The notes: generated by a model from the sequence alone, not told the origin. A stretch of 8,979 nucleotides of DNA from Chloroflexota bacterium (GCA_022566235.1 JADFJI010000031.1:1-8979), one strand, 5' to 3'; counted from the first letter of the stretch, positions 1 to 6,189 are shown. Numbers and translations are program-made.

Positions 1-504
1 ACGGTCGGCGTACTGGGCGTAGCTGGACCAGATCTTCTGGCCGCTGATGATGTAGTCGTCGCCGTCTTCCACCGCCCGTGTCTGCAATGAGGCCAGGTCA
101 GAGCCTGACTCCGGCTCGCTGAACCCCTGGCACCAGACCACCTCTCCACGGGCGATTCCTGCCAGGTGCTCCCTTTTCTGCTCCTCGGTGCCGTGGATCA
201 TCAGGGTTGGGCCCAGTAGCTCCAGCCCGAAGGTATCCAGGCCGGGGGCGCCCCGGTAGTACCACTCGTCCAAGAAAATGGTCTGCATCATGGGAGAGGC
301 GCCCTGGCCCCCGTACTCCTTCGGCCAGCCCATGGTGTTCCAGCCCTTCTCGGCCAGCATCCTGCGCCACCTCATCTCCGTTTCCCGGTCTACGTAGGCG
401 AAGGATATTGGCCCGCCCATCCAATCGGGTGGCAGCTCCTTGTCCAGAAAGCTCCGTACCTCTTGTCTGAATGCTTCTTGTTCCGGCGTTAGTTTCAGGT
501 CCAT
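1..504 (-). CDS. Acyl-CoA dehydrogenase, N-terminal part (3' end beyond window)
   Basis: The frame from ATG at 504 stays open to base 1, giving the first 168 residues of a flavoprotein that oxidises acyl-CoA thioesters at the alpha-beta bond. The N-terminal helical domain is visible, with LTPEQEAFRQEVRSFL at residues 6-21 and GWPKEYGGQG at 59-68, both typical of the family. The acyl-CoA dehydrogenase signature CQGFSEPESGSDLA spans residues 125-138 and lies where FAD and substrate bind. The middle-domain beta strand begins with GQKIWSSYAQYAD at 155-167. A family member is usually 380-400 residues, so more than half lies outside the window. The start is supported by AGGGGAG at 513-519, 8 nt upstream. 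The amidohydrolase stop is 22 bp upstream, so the two are probably co-transcribed. The large aromatic-rich N-terminus resembles actinobacterial-type FadE paralogs rather than the short-chain enzymes. The substrate is unknown. Confidence 0.93.
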   Translation of the reverse strand, partial: MDLKLTPEQEAFRQEVRSFLDKELPPDWMGGPISFAYVDRETEMRWRRMLAEKGWNTMGWPKEYGGQGASPMMQTIFLDEWYYRGAPGLDTFGLELLGPTLMIHGTEEQKREHLAGIARGEVVWCQGFSEPESGSDLASLQTRAVEDGDDYIISGQKIWSSYAQYADR

Positions 505-526
505 AGCTCAAGCTCCCCTGTTTCTA

Positions 527-1675
527 TCAGGCCAGGTGGTACAGCCTGATGGTGTTGTCCCCCAGGACCTTGGCCTGGTCCTCTCTGGGGAGGCTGCTCA
601 CCGTTTCCTTGATGCTCTCGACGGGATCGACATGCCCCTCAGAGTGGGGGTAGTCCGAGGCCCAGACGAAGTGGTCCGCCCCCAGTTCCCTGATCGCGGG
701 CAGCGCCAATGTCTCGTCCGGGTCCATGGATATCCAGCACTGACGCATGAAATAATCCGTAGGTCTAAGCTTCATCCGAGTGGTGAAATGGAACTGCTCA
801 AAGGTGTGGTCCATCCGCTCCAACCACCACAGGATCCAGGAGGAGCCGCTCTCCAAGACCCCGACACTGAGGTTCGGGTACCTGTCGAAGACGCTTCCCT
901 CGAAGAGGGTGGTGAAGGCTATCATCACGTTACCCGGGGCCATGACGTTGGTGAACCACCACGGTGTTGGAGGATAGCCCGGGTCCTCGGGTAGCGGATA
1001 GAGGTGACTGCCCGGGAACACAGGGTCTCCCGCCACATGTATACCGACAGGCATCTCCAGGTCCTGGGCCGCTGCCCAGAAAGGATCAAAGTACGGGTCT
1101 CCGTAAGGGCGGCCGTTTACCGAGGTGGCGCTGAGCATCATACCCCTGGCCCCGAGGCGGGCGGCCCTGTTCAGCTCCGTGACGGCTCCCTCCACCTCGA
1201 TCATGGAGATCATGGCGATGGCGATGAGCCGGTCCGGGTAAGGTTTGCAGAAATCCAGAAGCCAGTTGTTGTACGCCCGGCAGTAGGCCTCGGACACGTC
1301 GGCGTCCTCGCACTCGGACTGCCAACTCAGGCCCAAGGAAGGGTAGAGCAGGGCCACGTCGATCCCGTCCCTGTCCATCACCTTGATCCGCTCATCCGGG
1401 TCAACGGCACCGGGCACTATGCCCTCTTCGTAGGAGACCTTGCCGGGGGTCAACAAGGGCCTCAGGTCCTTCCCCAGGGAGCAGATCCTGCCCAGGGTGC
1501 CCCCTTGCAACAGCAGGCCCTTTGGCTTCTTCCCATTGATTATCAGGTACTCCAGACCCTCCTCGTCCTTTACCAGACGCATAGCAAGGGGCTTGTATTC
1601 GGGTTCCAGGTACCTCTCCCAGAGATCGGGAGGCTCTGTGATGTGGCCATCGGTGTCGATGATCTTGGTCGTCAT
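527..1675 (-). CDS. Amidohydrolase-2 family metal-dependent hydrolase
   Basis: This 382-residue protein belongs to the amidohydrolase-2 family (ACMSD / 2-pyrone-4,6-dicarboxylate hydrolase / gamma-resorcylate decarboxylase relatives), TIM-barrel enzymes that hydrolyse or decarboxylate ring-derived acids. The opening IIDTDGHITEPPDLWERYL (residues 5-23) is the family's first metal-binding strand, with H11 as likely ligand. IHVAG at 212-216 supplies H213. The segment GVLESGSSWILWWLERMDH (272-290) and WASDYPHSEG (338-347, with D341 and H344) are the later family blocks. The C-terminus LGDNTIRLYHLA is the usual ending, so the gene is full length. The ATG at 1675 has GAGGG at 1683-1687, 7 nt upstream. 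The acyl-CoA dehydrogenase follows after 22 bp. That pairing suggests a catabolic step feeding acyl-CoA oxidation, but the substrate cannot be inferred. Whether it is a hydrolase or a decarboxylase is open. Confidence 0.93.
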   Translation of the reverse strand: MTTKIIDTDGHITEPPDLWERYLEPEYKPLAMRLVKDEEGLEYLIINGKKPKGLLLQGGTLGRICSLGKDLRPLLTPGKVSYEEGIVPGAVDPDERIKVMDRDGIDVALLYPSLGLSWQSECEDADVSEAYCRAYNNWLLDFCKPYPDRLIAIAMISMIEVEGAVTELNRAARLGARGMMLSATSVNGRPYGDPYFDPFWAAAQDLEMPVGIHVAGDPVFPGSHLYPLPEDPGYPPTPWWFTNVMAPGNVMIAFTTLFEGSVFDRYPNLSVGVLESGSSWILWWLERMDHTFEQFHFTTRMKLRPTDYFMRQCWISMDPDETLALPAIRELGADHFVWASDYPHSEGHVDPVESIKETVSSLPREDQAKVLGDNTIRLYHLA

Positions 1676-1835
1676 TTACCAACCCTCTAAGGCCTGCTGA
1701 ATGCCGAATCGGCTTATTAAAGACTGGGGCTGAATCACATACCCCGGTCTTTCCGAAAGGCCTCTGTAGATGGCCGGCGTTGCAGACCTATGGATTCGGT
1801 ACGAGGAGGACAGGTGAAGGCGAGGCTGGACGGGC

Positions 1836-2075
1836 CTAGGGTAATGATACGGACAGGCAGGTAACCGTCTTCACCACGCTTCCCACAGCGTGGACCTTGC
1901 TGGTTACCAGATCGCCTATGGTATTGACGTCGTCGGCCTCCAGGACTGCAATGACATCATAGGGTCCTACCACGGCGTCTACCGAAGTCACTCCCTCTAC
2001 CGCCCTCAACGAGGCCACCACCTCCCTGGTCATGCCAACGGCGGTCTCGATAAGCACGAAAGCCTTTGTAGACAT
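1836..2075 (-). CDS. Stand-alone Lrp/AsnC-type ligand-binding (RAM) domain protein
   Basis: This 79-residue protein corresponds to the C-terminal ACT-like ligand-binding domain of Lrp/AsnC regulators, without the helix-turn-helix. The visible pattern is an opening beta strand KAFVLIET (residues 4-11), a helix TREVVASLRAVEGV (16-29), the hallmark turn VVGPYDVIAVLEADD (35-49), a second helix, and the closing strand VVKTVTCLSV (67-76). In the family such domains form dimers and larger rings and bind amino acids or similar small molecules. Stand-alone copies have no DNA-binding part, so the role is probably to sense a ligand or modulate a partner. The ATG at 2075 is chosen because AGGGGG at 2084-2089 lies 8 nt upstream. 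A longer version starting at 2093 would place this site inside the gene. A good promoter lies at 2145-2174. The amidohydrolase starts 160 bp downstream. Confidence 0.88.
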   Translation of the reverse strand: MSTKAFVLIETAVGMTREVVASLRAVEGVTSVDAVVGPYDVIAVLEADDVNTIGDLVTSKVHAVGSVVKTVTCLSVSLP

Positions 2076-2144
2076 CAGGCCCACCCCCTGCACTGTTTCT
2101 AACCGCTACATTCTCGCTACTCTGAAGCCGCTCAAGGCGCGATC

Positions 2145-2174
2145 ATTCTAGCCTTTGCCCTCGATGAGTGTCAA
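2145..2174 (-). promoter_or_regulatory. Sigma-70 promoter upstream of the RAM-domain gene
   Basis: On the minus strand a perfect -35 TTGACA (2169-2174) is followed after 18 bp by TAGAAT (2145-2150), five of six matches to the -10 consensus. Transcription would begin near 2138, giving a leader of about 63 nt before the ATG at 2075. No terminator with a clear U-run is visible in the 160 bp after the RAM gene, so the promoter might also serve the amidohydrolase and acyl-CoA dehydrogenase genes. That last point is inference. Confidence 0.62.
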
Positions 2175-2221
2175 CAAATTCAGGTAGAGAGTGTTTAATA
2201 ACGGTTTCGACCATCCCCCTG

Positions 2222-2270
2222 CCCCCCTTCCCTTCGATAGATTCAGGACAGGCCTGGCCAGGAAGGGGGG
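2222..2270. repeat. Inverted repeat with perfect 10-bp arms around a dispersed-repeat-like core
   Basis: The arm CCCCCCTTCC (2222-2231) and its exact reverse complement GGAAGGGGGG (2261-2270) enclose 29 bp. The stretch 2230-2253, containing CTTCGATAGATTCAGGACAG, resembles the CTTCGACxxxCTCAGGACAGG motif that I recall as a dispersed intergenic repeat in many environmental bacterial genomes. That resemblance is from memory and unverified. The element lies in the gap between the nuclease and RAM genes. Confidence 0.5.
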
Positions 2271-2278
2271 ATAAATTA

Positions 2279-2306
2279 GGTTTGTCCCGACATTTCGGGA
2301 CAAACC
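2279..2306. repeat. Perfect 12-bp-stem hairpin, possible terminator of the nuclease gene
   Basis: GGTTTGTCCCGA (2279-2290) and TCGGGACAAACC (2295-2306) pair perfectly around the 4-nt loop CATT. Read on the minus strand the hairpin lies about 85 bp past the nuclease stop and is followed by TAATTTAT, a weak U-rich tail, so it could end nuclease transcription before the RAM promoter. It shares its TCCCGA/TCGGGA core with the hairpin next to it, which points to a repeat family rather than only a terminator. Confidence 0.6.
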
Positions 2307-2310
2307 CCCA

Positions 2311-2333
2311 GCAATCCCGATACTCGGGACTGC
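2311..2333. repeat. Second hairpin with the same TCCCGA/TCGGGA core
   Basis: GCAATCCCGA (2311-2320) pairs with TCGGGACTGC (2324-2333) across the loop TAC with 9 of 10 pairs formed and one A-C mismatch. It starts 5 nt after the preceding hairpin and shares its inner six base pairs. No U-run follows directly on either strand, so it is more like a repeat unit than an independent terminator. Confidence 0.5.
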
Positions 2334-2388
2334 ACGCCCCTTTTCAATCTTACTGTGCGGGAGACCCCGAGACATCCGGCCCGGCGGC

Positions 2389-3042
2389 CTAAAAATCTGA
2401 GACTTCATTGTCTCCCTCACCTTTGCCATTTCCCTCCATTCGCTCGGGGCATTCGGAACTGGCGATTGGGCAAAACCCACACTCCATCCCACTGGGGACT
2501 TTGCGCAGGGGCTCCGGGGACCCGACTTTGCGGATCAGGTCGATCAACCCGCTCACAAAGCTATCGTTAACTGCGGCGGCGGGGATCGGGACCCGATGGT
2601 CATGGTAGACCACCATGCCGTCAAATGCCATCTCTCTATACTGTCTGAACGCCTTTGGCATTGAGTACATGTAGGTCATCACCTGTACGTGGTCTGAGGG
2701 CGTTGGCTGACCGGTTTTTACGTCGTAGATAACACCTCTGTCCCCGGAAATGGCGATGAGATCGGGCCTTCCTCCCAGGGTCGCGATGGCGCCCTTAAGA
2801 GTGAAACGGTTCTGGCGCTCGATGAACACCGTCTTGCCCTCTGCCTCCAGATCTACGCGCACCCGATTTAGGAGCTCGGTGTGCTGCATCTGCCATTTGG
2901 CGCTATCGAAGGTGTCGGGGACCCGGTCATACTTCTGGTAGTGGGCCTTGAACCAGGCCGCCCACTCGCAGGAGTTATCGCCGACCAACAGCTTTGTTAG
3001 CCACGTTACCCATATATACGGCTTCTCCCGCTTCTCAGCCAT
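2389..3042 (-). CDS. PD-(D/E)XK nuclease, RecB/Cas4-like, probable iron-sulfur protein
   Basis: This 217-residue protein carries the RecB-family nuclease motifs in order: GRPDLI at 91-96 (D94), IYDVKTG at 105-111 (D107, K109), and QVMTY at 120-124 (the QxxxY motif). These are the metal-binding and catalytic positions. One cysteine lies before the core (SCEWAAWFKAHY, C25) and three after it (ECGFCPIASSEC; C188, C191, C198). This 1+3 layout holds a 4Fe-4S cluster in Cas4, AddB and Dna2. The length fits Cas4-like proteins. The ATG at 3042 has GGAGG at 3049-3053, 6 nt upstream. A GTG 30 bp further upstream is less likely. The acidic tail (EGNGKGEGDNEVSDF) looks disordered. No cas1, cas2, helicase or CRISPR array is present nearby, so DNA repair or end processing is the simplest role. 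The motifs are seen; the cluster and function are inferred. Confidence 0.85.
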   Translation of the reverse strand: MAEKREKPYIWVTWLTKLLVGDNSCEWAAWFKAHYQKYDRVPDTFDSAKWQMQHTELLNRVRVDLEAEGKTVFIERQNRFTLKGAIATLGGRPDLIAISGDRGVIYDVKTGQPTPSDHVQVMTYMYSMPKAFRQYREMAFDGMVVYHDHRVPIPAAAVNDSFVSGLIDLIRKVGSPEPLRKVPSGMECGFCPIASSECPERMEGNGKGEGDNEVSDF

Positions 3043-3073
3043 GTGTCCCCTCCGTTGGCCCAGCGTTAGCACA

Positions 3074-3082
3074 ATCGTACCA
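3074..3082 (-). promoter_or_regulatory. Possible extended -10 promoter for the nuclease gene
   Basis: The minus strand reads TGGTACGAT, a TGn-extended -10 with TACGAT (five of six matches to consensus). No good -35 is seen at 16-18 bp. A start of transcription near 3067 would exclude the GTG start at 3072 and agree with the ATG at 3042. It is weak evidence on its own. Confidence 0.3.
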
Positions 3083-3167
3083 CAAACTCAATGGTAATCT
3101 CCTCTGGAGAGTTGACTCCTCCAGGGCGCGTAGATCAGCTTCACTCACCCGCCCAATCACAACCAGA

Positions 3168-3176
3168 TGTTATAAT
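3168..3176 (+). promoter_or_regulatory. Extended -10 promoter upstream of rsmG
   Basis: TGTTATAAT combines a perfect TATAAT (3171-3176) with the TGn extension. No convincing -35 is present at the right distance, as is common with extended -10 promoters. Transcription would start near 3183, leaving a leader of about 49 nt to the ATG at 3232. It would also rule out starts further upstream in the same open frame. Confidence 0.55.
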
Positions 3177-3231
3177 CCATCATCCTATCGGACAGGAGTG
3201 TGTGGGACCGGGTTTAGAAAGCACGCGGGGA

Positions 3232-3945
3232 ATGAAAAAGCTCATAGAGGGGGCGAAGGCGCTGGGCTTAGGCCTCTCCCCCGACCAGTTAGAGAAATTC
3301 GGGTTATACTATCGGGAGCTTATACAGTGGAACCGGCGGGTCAACCTGACCCGTATTGTTGGATACGAGGATGTACAGCTGAAGCATTTTCTCGACTCTC
3401 TGACCGTGGTCGGGGCCCTTCCGCCGGGCGACTGGGCCTCTCTGAAGGTGCTGGACGTCGGCAGCGGGGCCGGACTTCCTGGAGTGCCGCTGAAAATCCT
3501 CTATCCTGAGATCGAGATGTGGCTCCTGGATTCGGTGAGAAAAAAGACGGCCTTCCTAGACCATCTGGTCGAAGTCCTGGAGCTTGGGAATGTACGAGTC
3601 CTCACCGGGAGGGCAGAGGCCCTAGCCCACGACCCCGCTCTGAGAGAGACCTTCGACGTGGTGCTTTCCAGGGCGGTAACAGCCTTGACGTCGCTGCTGG
3701 AGTTTACCCTGCCATTTTGCAAGGTAGGAGGCAGGGTCATCGCCCAGAAAGCAGCATCTTATGAAGCGGAGCCGGGCTGTTTACAGAGGGCGCTGGAGTT
3801 GCTGGGTGGCCGGCTGGAAGGGGCGATACCGGTTGATGTCCAGGGCCTCAGCCCCGAGAGACGATTGGTTGTGGTGTCAAAGGTGAGTCCCACGCCGGCC
3901 AAATATCCCCGCCGGTCCGGCGTCCCCACTAAACGGCCCCTATAG
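3232..3945 (+). CDS. rsmG: 16S rRNA (guanine-N7)-methyltransferase RsmG
   Basis: This 237-residue protein is the GidB/RsmG methyltransferase, which uses S-adenosylmethionine to make m7G in the 530 loop of 16S rRNA (G527 in E. coli). The N-terminus has the family block YYRELIQWNRRVNLT (26-40) and KHFLDSL (51-57). The SAM-binding motif VLDVGSGAGLPGVPLKI covers 73-89, followed by the acidic strand end LLDSVRKKTAFL (98-109). LSRAVTALTSLLEF (145-158) and the ending YPRRSGVPTKRPL (225-237) are also typical. The frame stays open upstream to 3091. ATG 3232 is preferred because it gives the normal family N-terminus and lies downstream of the -10 box. GTG at 3202 is the alternative, with AGGAG only 3 nt away. 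The Shine-Dalgarno before 3232 is weak. The usual partners mnmG and parAB are absent here. Loss of RsmG gives low-level streptomycin resistance in other bacteria. Confidence 0.95.
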   Translation: MKKLIEGAKALGLGLSPDQLEKFGLYYRELIQWNRRVNLTRIVGYEDVQLKHFLDSLTVVGALPPGDWASLKVLDVGSGAGLPGVPLKILYPEIEMWLLDSVRKKTAFLDHLVEVLELGNVRVLTGRAEALAHDPALRETFDVVLSRAVTALTSLLEFTLPFCKVGGRVIAQKAASYEAEPGCLQRALELLGGRLEGAIPVDVQGLSPERRLVVVSKVSPTPAKYPRRSGVPTKRPL

Positions 3946-3960
3946 TACGAGAATCTAACC

Positions 3961-5007
3961 ATGGCTGATTCCCAATCAGATACCCAGTCCGTCTCTGGCG
4001 TCATAGCCCTGTCAGTTCTCAGAAAGCGCCTGCTAAGCATCCCCAACCTGATAGCCGTTCTCATCGCCTTCTCCGTCGGCTACTTCCTGGTCGTAAAGTT
4101 CGATTTCGATATGGGAGGTACCTGGGAAACGATCCGGCGGAACAATCTACTCTGGTATGCCCTGGCCTTTCCCGTTTACTACATGATCTTCCCTCTGAGG
4201 GCAATACGCTGGCGGGTGCTCCTAGAGGACTCCGGATGCTCGGGTGTCACGGGCCCAGGTAGGATTTCCATCCTTCGACTGGCGGAGATCTCTTTTCTGG
4301 GATGGTTCCTGAACACGGTCACCATATTTCGAATGGGCTTTCTGTATCGATGCTACCAGCTTTCAAGCAGGTTGAAGAGCAACTTTGCCCTGGTGGCCGG
4401 GGGCCTCTTCGCCGAGAGGGTACTGGATACCGTGGTCACCTTCGGACTTCTGGGGCTAGCGGCCCTGGGCCTGTTGAGCTCGCATTGGAGCCCCGTCGTT
4501 AGCTACGTCCTGCTTGGCGGGCTGGTGACCTCACTGGTCATTGGGGGCGTGCCCATGGCTATGATCCTGGTTGGAATGAGGCCTCCTCGTTTCATGCCGG
4601 AAAGATTCAAGGAGGGCTATGGGAGCTTTAGAGATGGCACGCTTAAGAGCTTCCGGCGGTGGCCCAGGCTGGTGGTCCTGAGCCTGGCCATCTGGAGTTT
4701 TGAAACGGCCCGCCTCATGCTTGTGGTCGAGTCCCTAGACCTTTCCTTAAGTATTCCAATGGCCCTGTTCGTGGCCCTGAGCGCTTCGCTGATTACCCAT
4801 TTCCCCATTACCCCCGGGGGTCTGGGCCTGGTCGAGGCTGGCATGACCGGGCTCCTGGCTATGACCCTGGCCCCCGAAGAGGCCCTCTCCGTGGCGCTGC
4901 TCGATCGGTCCATCAACTATCTGAGCGTCCTGGCTTTCGGGGGGGCGTTGTTCCTCGCCCGCAGCTCCCCCGCCCTAGGCCGGCGGCTCAAGTGGTCCAA
5001 CCGTTAG
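3961..5007 (+). CDS. Lysylphosphatidylglycerol synthase TM-region family membrane protein
   Basis: This 348-residue protein is an integral membrane protein of the UPF0104 / LPG-synthase transmembrane family, the flippase-like half of MprF and its stand-alone relatives. Hydrophobic segments lie at about 27-46, 62-80, 107-122, 156-174, 178-207, 236-258, 264-280, 289-303 and 317-334. Conserved family blocks are RMGFLYRCYQLSSR (124-137) with AERVLD (151-156), and HFPITPGGLGLVEAGMTGLL (280-299). No soluble aminoacyl-transfer domain follows, so it is not a full MprF. The likely role is lipid or glycolipid translocation in the cytoplasmic membrane, but relatives have varied or unknown substrates. 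The ATG lies 15 bp after the rsmG stop with only a weak purine-rich site, so it probably shares rsmG's transcript and may be translationally coupled to it. Confidence 0.9.
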   Translation: MADSQSDTQSVSGVIALSVLRKRLLSIPNLIAVLIAFSVGYFLVVKFDFDMGGTWETIRRNNLLWYALAFPVYYMIFPLRAIRWRVLLEDSGCSGVTGPGRISILRLAEISFLGWFLNTVTIFRMGFLYRCYQLSSRLKSNFALVAGGLFAERVLDTVVTFGLLGLAALGLLSSHWSPVVSYVLLGGLVTSLVIGGVPMAMILVGMRPPRFMPERFKEGYGSFRDGTLKSFRRWPRLVVLSLAIWSFETARLMLVVESLDLSLSIPMALFVALSASLITHFPITPGGLGLVEAGMTGLLAMTLAPEEALSVALLDRSINYLSVLAFGGALFLARSSPALGRRLKWSNR

Positions 5008-5084
5008 GTCAGGCCAGGGCTGGTTGCCGCTCCCATCTCCCTATCTGAGAAACCCTGACCACCCTGCGTGGACTAACGGTTTTT
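4999..5084 (+). terminator. Possible long-stem terminator after the membrane protein gene
   Basis: AACCGTTAG (4999-5007, containing the stop codon) is the exact reverse complement of CTAACGGTT (5073-5081), which runs into five T residues (5080-5084). Nested inside, GTCAGG (5008-5013) pairs with CCTGAC (5054-5059). The T-run after the closing arm fits intrinsic termination, but the loop is long for a standard terminator, so this call is tentative. Confidence 0.3.
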
Positions 5085-5109
5085 CAACCACGGCTTGATG
5101 TATTAGAAT
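5081..5109 (+). promoter_or_regulatory. Weak candidate promoter for the D-2-hydroxyacid dehydrogenase
   Basis: TTTTCA (5081-5086, four of six to TTGACA) and TAGAAT (5104-5109, five of six to TATAAT) are 17 bp apart. A second possible -10, GATAAT at 5121-5126, has TTGATG 20 bp before it, which is too far. The gene has a gap of 188 bp before it and a strong ribosome binding site, so some promoter is expected here. Confidence 0.3.
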
Positions 5110-5113
5110 GCCG

Positions 5114-5125
5114 TTATCCGGATAA
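5114..5125. promoter_or_regulatory. 12-bp perfect palindrome, possible operator
   Basis: TTATCCGGATAA is an exact palindrome located 70 bp before the dehydrogenase ATG, just after the candidate -10 box, where a repressor dimer could bind. One or two palindromes of this length are expected by chance in 9 kb, so position is the only support. Confidence 0.25.
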
Positions 5126-5195
5126 TGTAACCCTCGTTAGACCAGTAGATGGAATTCTGTGGCCCGCCGGGCGCTTATCAAAAAGGGAGGTGGAT

Positions 5196-6143
5196 ATGGC
5201 ACTGAAAAAGGCGGTCTTCGCGGACATTGGGGTGTTCGAGCCCCTGGAAGGCGACCCTCTGGAGGGAATCGTAGACGCTGTCTACCACTACGATAGTCCC
5301 GATGCAGCCACCCTGGCCCAGCGTTGCCGGGATGCCAGCATAGTGGTCTGGGGATGGGGGAACATCACCAACGAGATAATCGATAGCTCCCCGAACATAG
5401 AGATGATCGTTTACATAGGGGTGGGAGCCGCGGGCCAGATAGACGTTAAGTATGCCAACTCCAAGGGGATAATCGTAACCAATACTCCTCACTATGGGGA
5501 CCTGGCCGTTGCGGAGCATGGTATCGCCCTGATGTTTGCCTCGGCCCGCAAACTGGTGCAGGCGGACAGATCCATGCACAAGGGGAAGTGGGAGTCCTTC
5601 GCTGGGACGGAGTTGCGAGGGTCTACCATGGGGATTGTGGGACTGGGTGGTGTGGGGGTCGTGCTGGCGGACATCGGCAATGCCCTTGGCATGAGGGTCA
5701 TATGCAACACCAGGCGTCCCTCGCCGGAGAGGGCCCGGAAGCATAAAGTCGAGTTTGTGGAGCTGGACGAGCTGATGTCCACCTCCGACCATATCCAACT
5801 GGCCCAGGCCTTAAACGACGCGACCCAAGGGATGATTGGAGAGCGAGAGTTGGAGCTCATGAAGAAAGGCGCCCAACTGATCAACGTTGCCCGTGGAGAA
5901 CTGGTCGACCAGAAGGCCCTACTCAAAGGGTTGAAGGAGGGGCGGATAGCGGGCTACGCCACCGACGTCTTCGAGGTGGAGCCGGTGAAGAACGACCCGT
6001 TGCTTGACCTGGACAACGTCATATCCAGTCCCCACATCGCCTACGATACCCCAGGGGCCAAGAAAAACCTGCTAGATATCGCCGTAGACAACGTCAGGGC
6101 CTACGTGTCGGGCCAGCCCCAGAACATCTATGAAGTGCCCTGA
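5196..6143 (+). CDS. D-isomer-specific 2-hydroxyacid dehydrogenase
   Basis: This 315-residue cytoplasmic enzyme interconverts 2-oxoacids and D-2-hydroxyacids with NAD(P). The split catalytic domain opens at 1-100 and closes the C-terminus, and the nucleotide-binding domain lies between, with GIVGLGGVG at 146-154 (GxGxxG). The catalytic triad is visible: R233 in NVARGELVD, E262 in FEVEP, and H280 in SSPHIAYDT. The end of the second strand reads CNTRRPS (170-176) rather than having an acidic residue, which suggests NADP(H). The ATG at 5196 is 5 nt after GGAGG (5186-5190). A GTG at 5190 lies within that site and is rejected. The length is normal for glyoxylate/hydroxypyruvate reductase-like members. 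It converges on the amidohydrolase group and lies 188 bp after the membrane protein gene, so it is probably its own unit. The physiological substrate is unknown. Confidence 0.93.
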   Translation: MALKKAVFADIGVFEPLEGDPLEGIVDAVYHYDSPDAATLAQRCRDASIVVWGWGNITNEIIDSSPNIEMIVYIGVGAAGQIDVKYANSKGIIVTNTPHYGDLAVAEHGIALMFASARKLVQADRSMHKGKWESFAGTELRGSTMGIVGLGGVGVVLADIGNALGMRVICNTRRPSPERARKHKVEFVELDELMSTSDHIQLAQALNDATQGMIGERELELMKKGAQLINVARGELVDQKALLKGLKEGRIAGYATDVFEVEPVKNDPLLDLDNVISSPHIAYDTPGAKKNLLDIAVDNVRAYVSGQPQNIYEVP

Positions 6144-6189
6144 GTGTTAGGCATATCTTCTGGCAGGTTTGTCGTCTCGGTAATGCTCA

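Noticed and set aside
1004..1690. Long plus-strand open frame antisense to the amidohydrolase-2 gene
   Set aside because: It lies within a well-supported gene on the other strand, has low-complexity composition and no recognisable domain. Long antisense frames are common in GC-rich genes.
1746..1762. Hairpin GGTCTTT-CCG-AAAGGCC as a terminator after the RAM gene
   Set aside because: The stem is short with a G-U pair, and no U-run follows it on the minus strand.
2279..2333. CRISPR-like repeat pair near the Cas4-like nuclease
   Set aside because: The two units are adjacent hairpins with different outer arms and only a 4-nt gap. There are no regular spacers, no third unit and no cas1/cas2.
2148..2492. 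Minus-strand open frame of about 114 codons across the hairpin cluster
   Set aside because: It overlaps the 3' end of the nuclease gene in another frame, runs through the inverted repeats and the promoter of the RAM gene, and shows no family motif. It is an accident of repeat sequence.
3091..3231. N-terminal extension of RsmG from ATG 3091
   Set aside because: It would cross the TGTTATAAT promoter box and add 47 residues with no family similarity; ATG 3232 gives the normal N-terminus.
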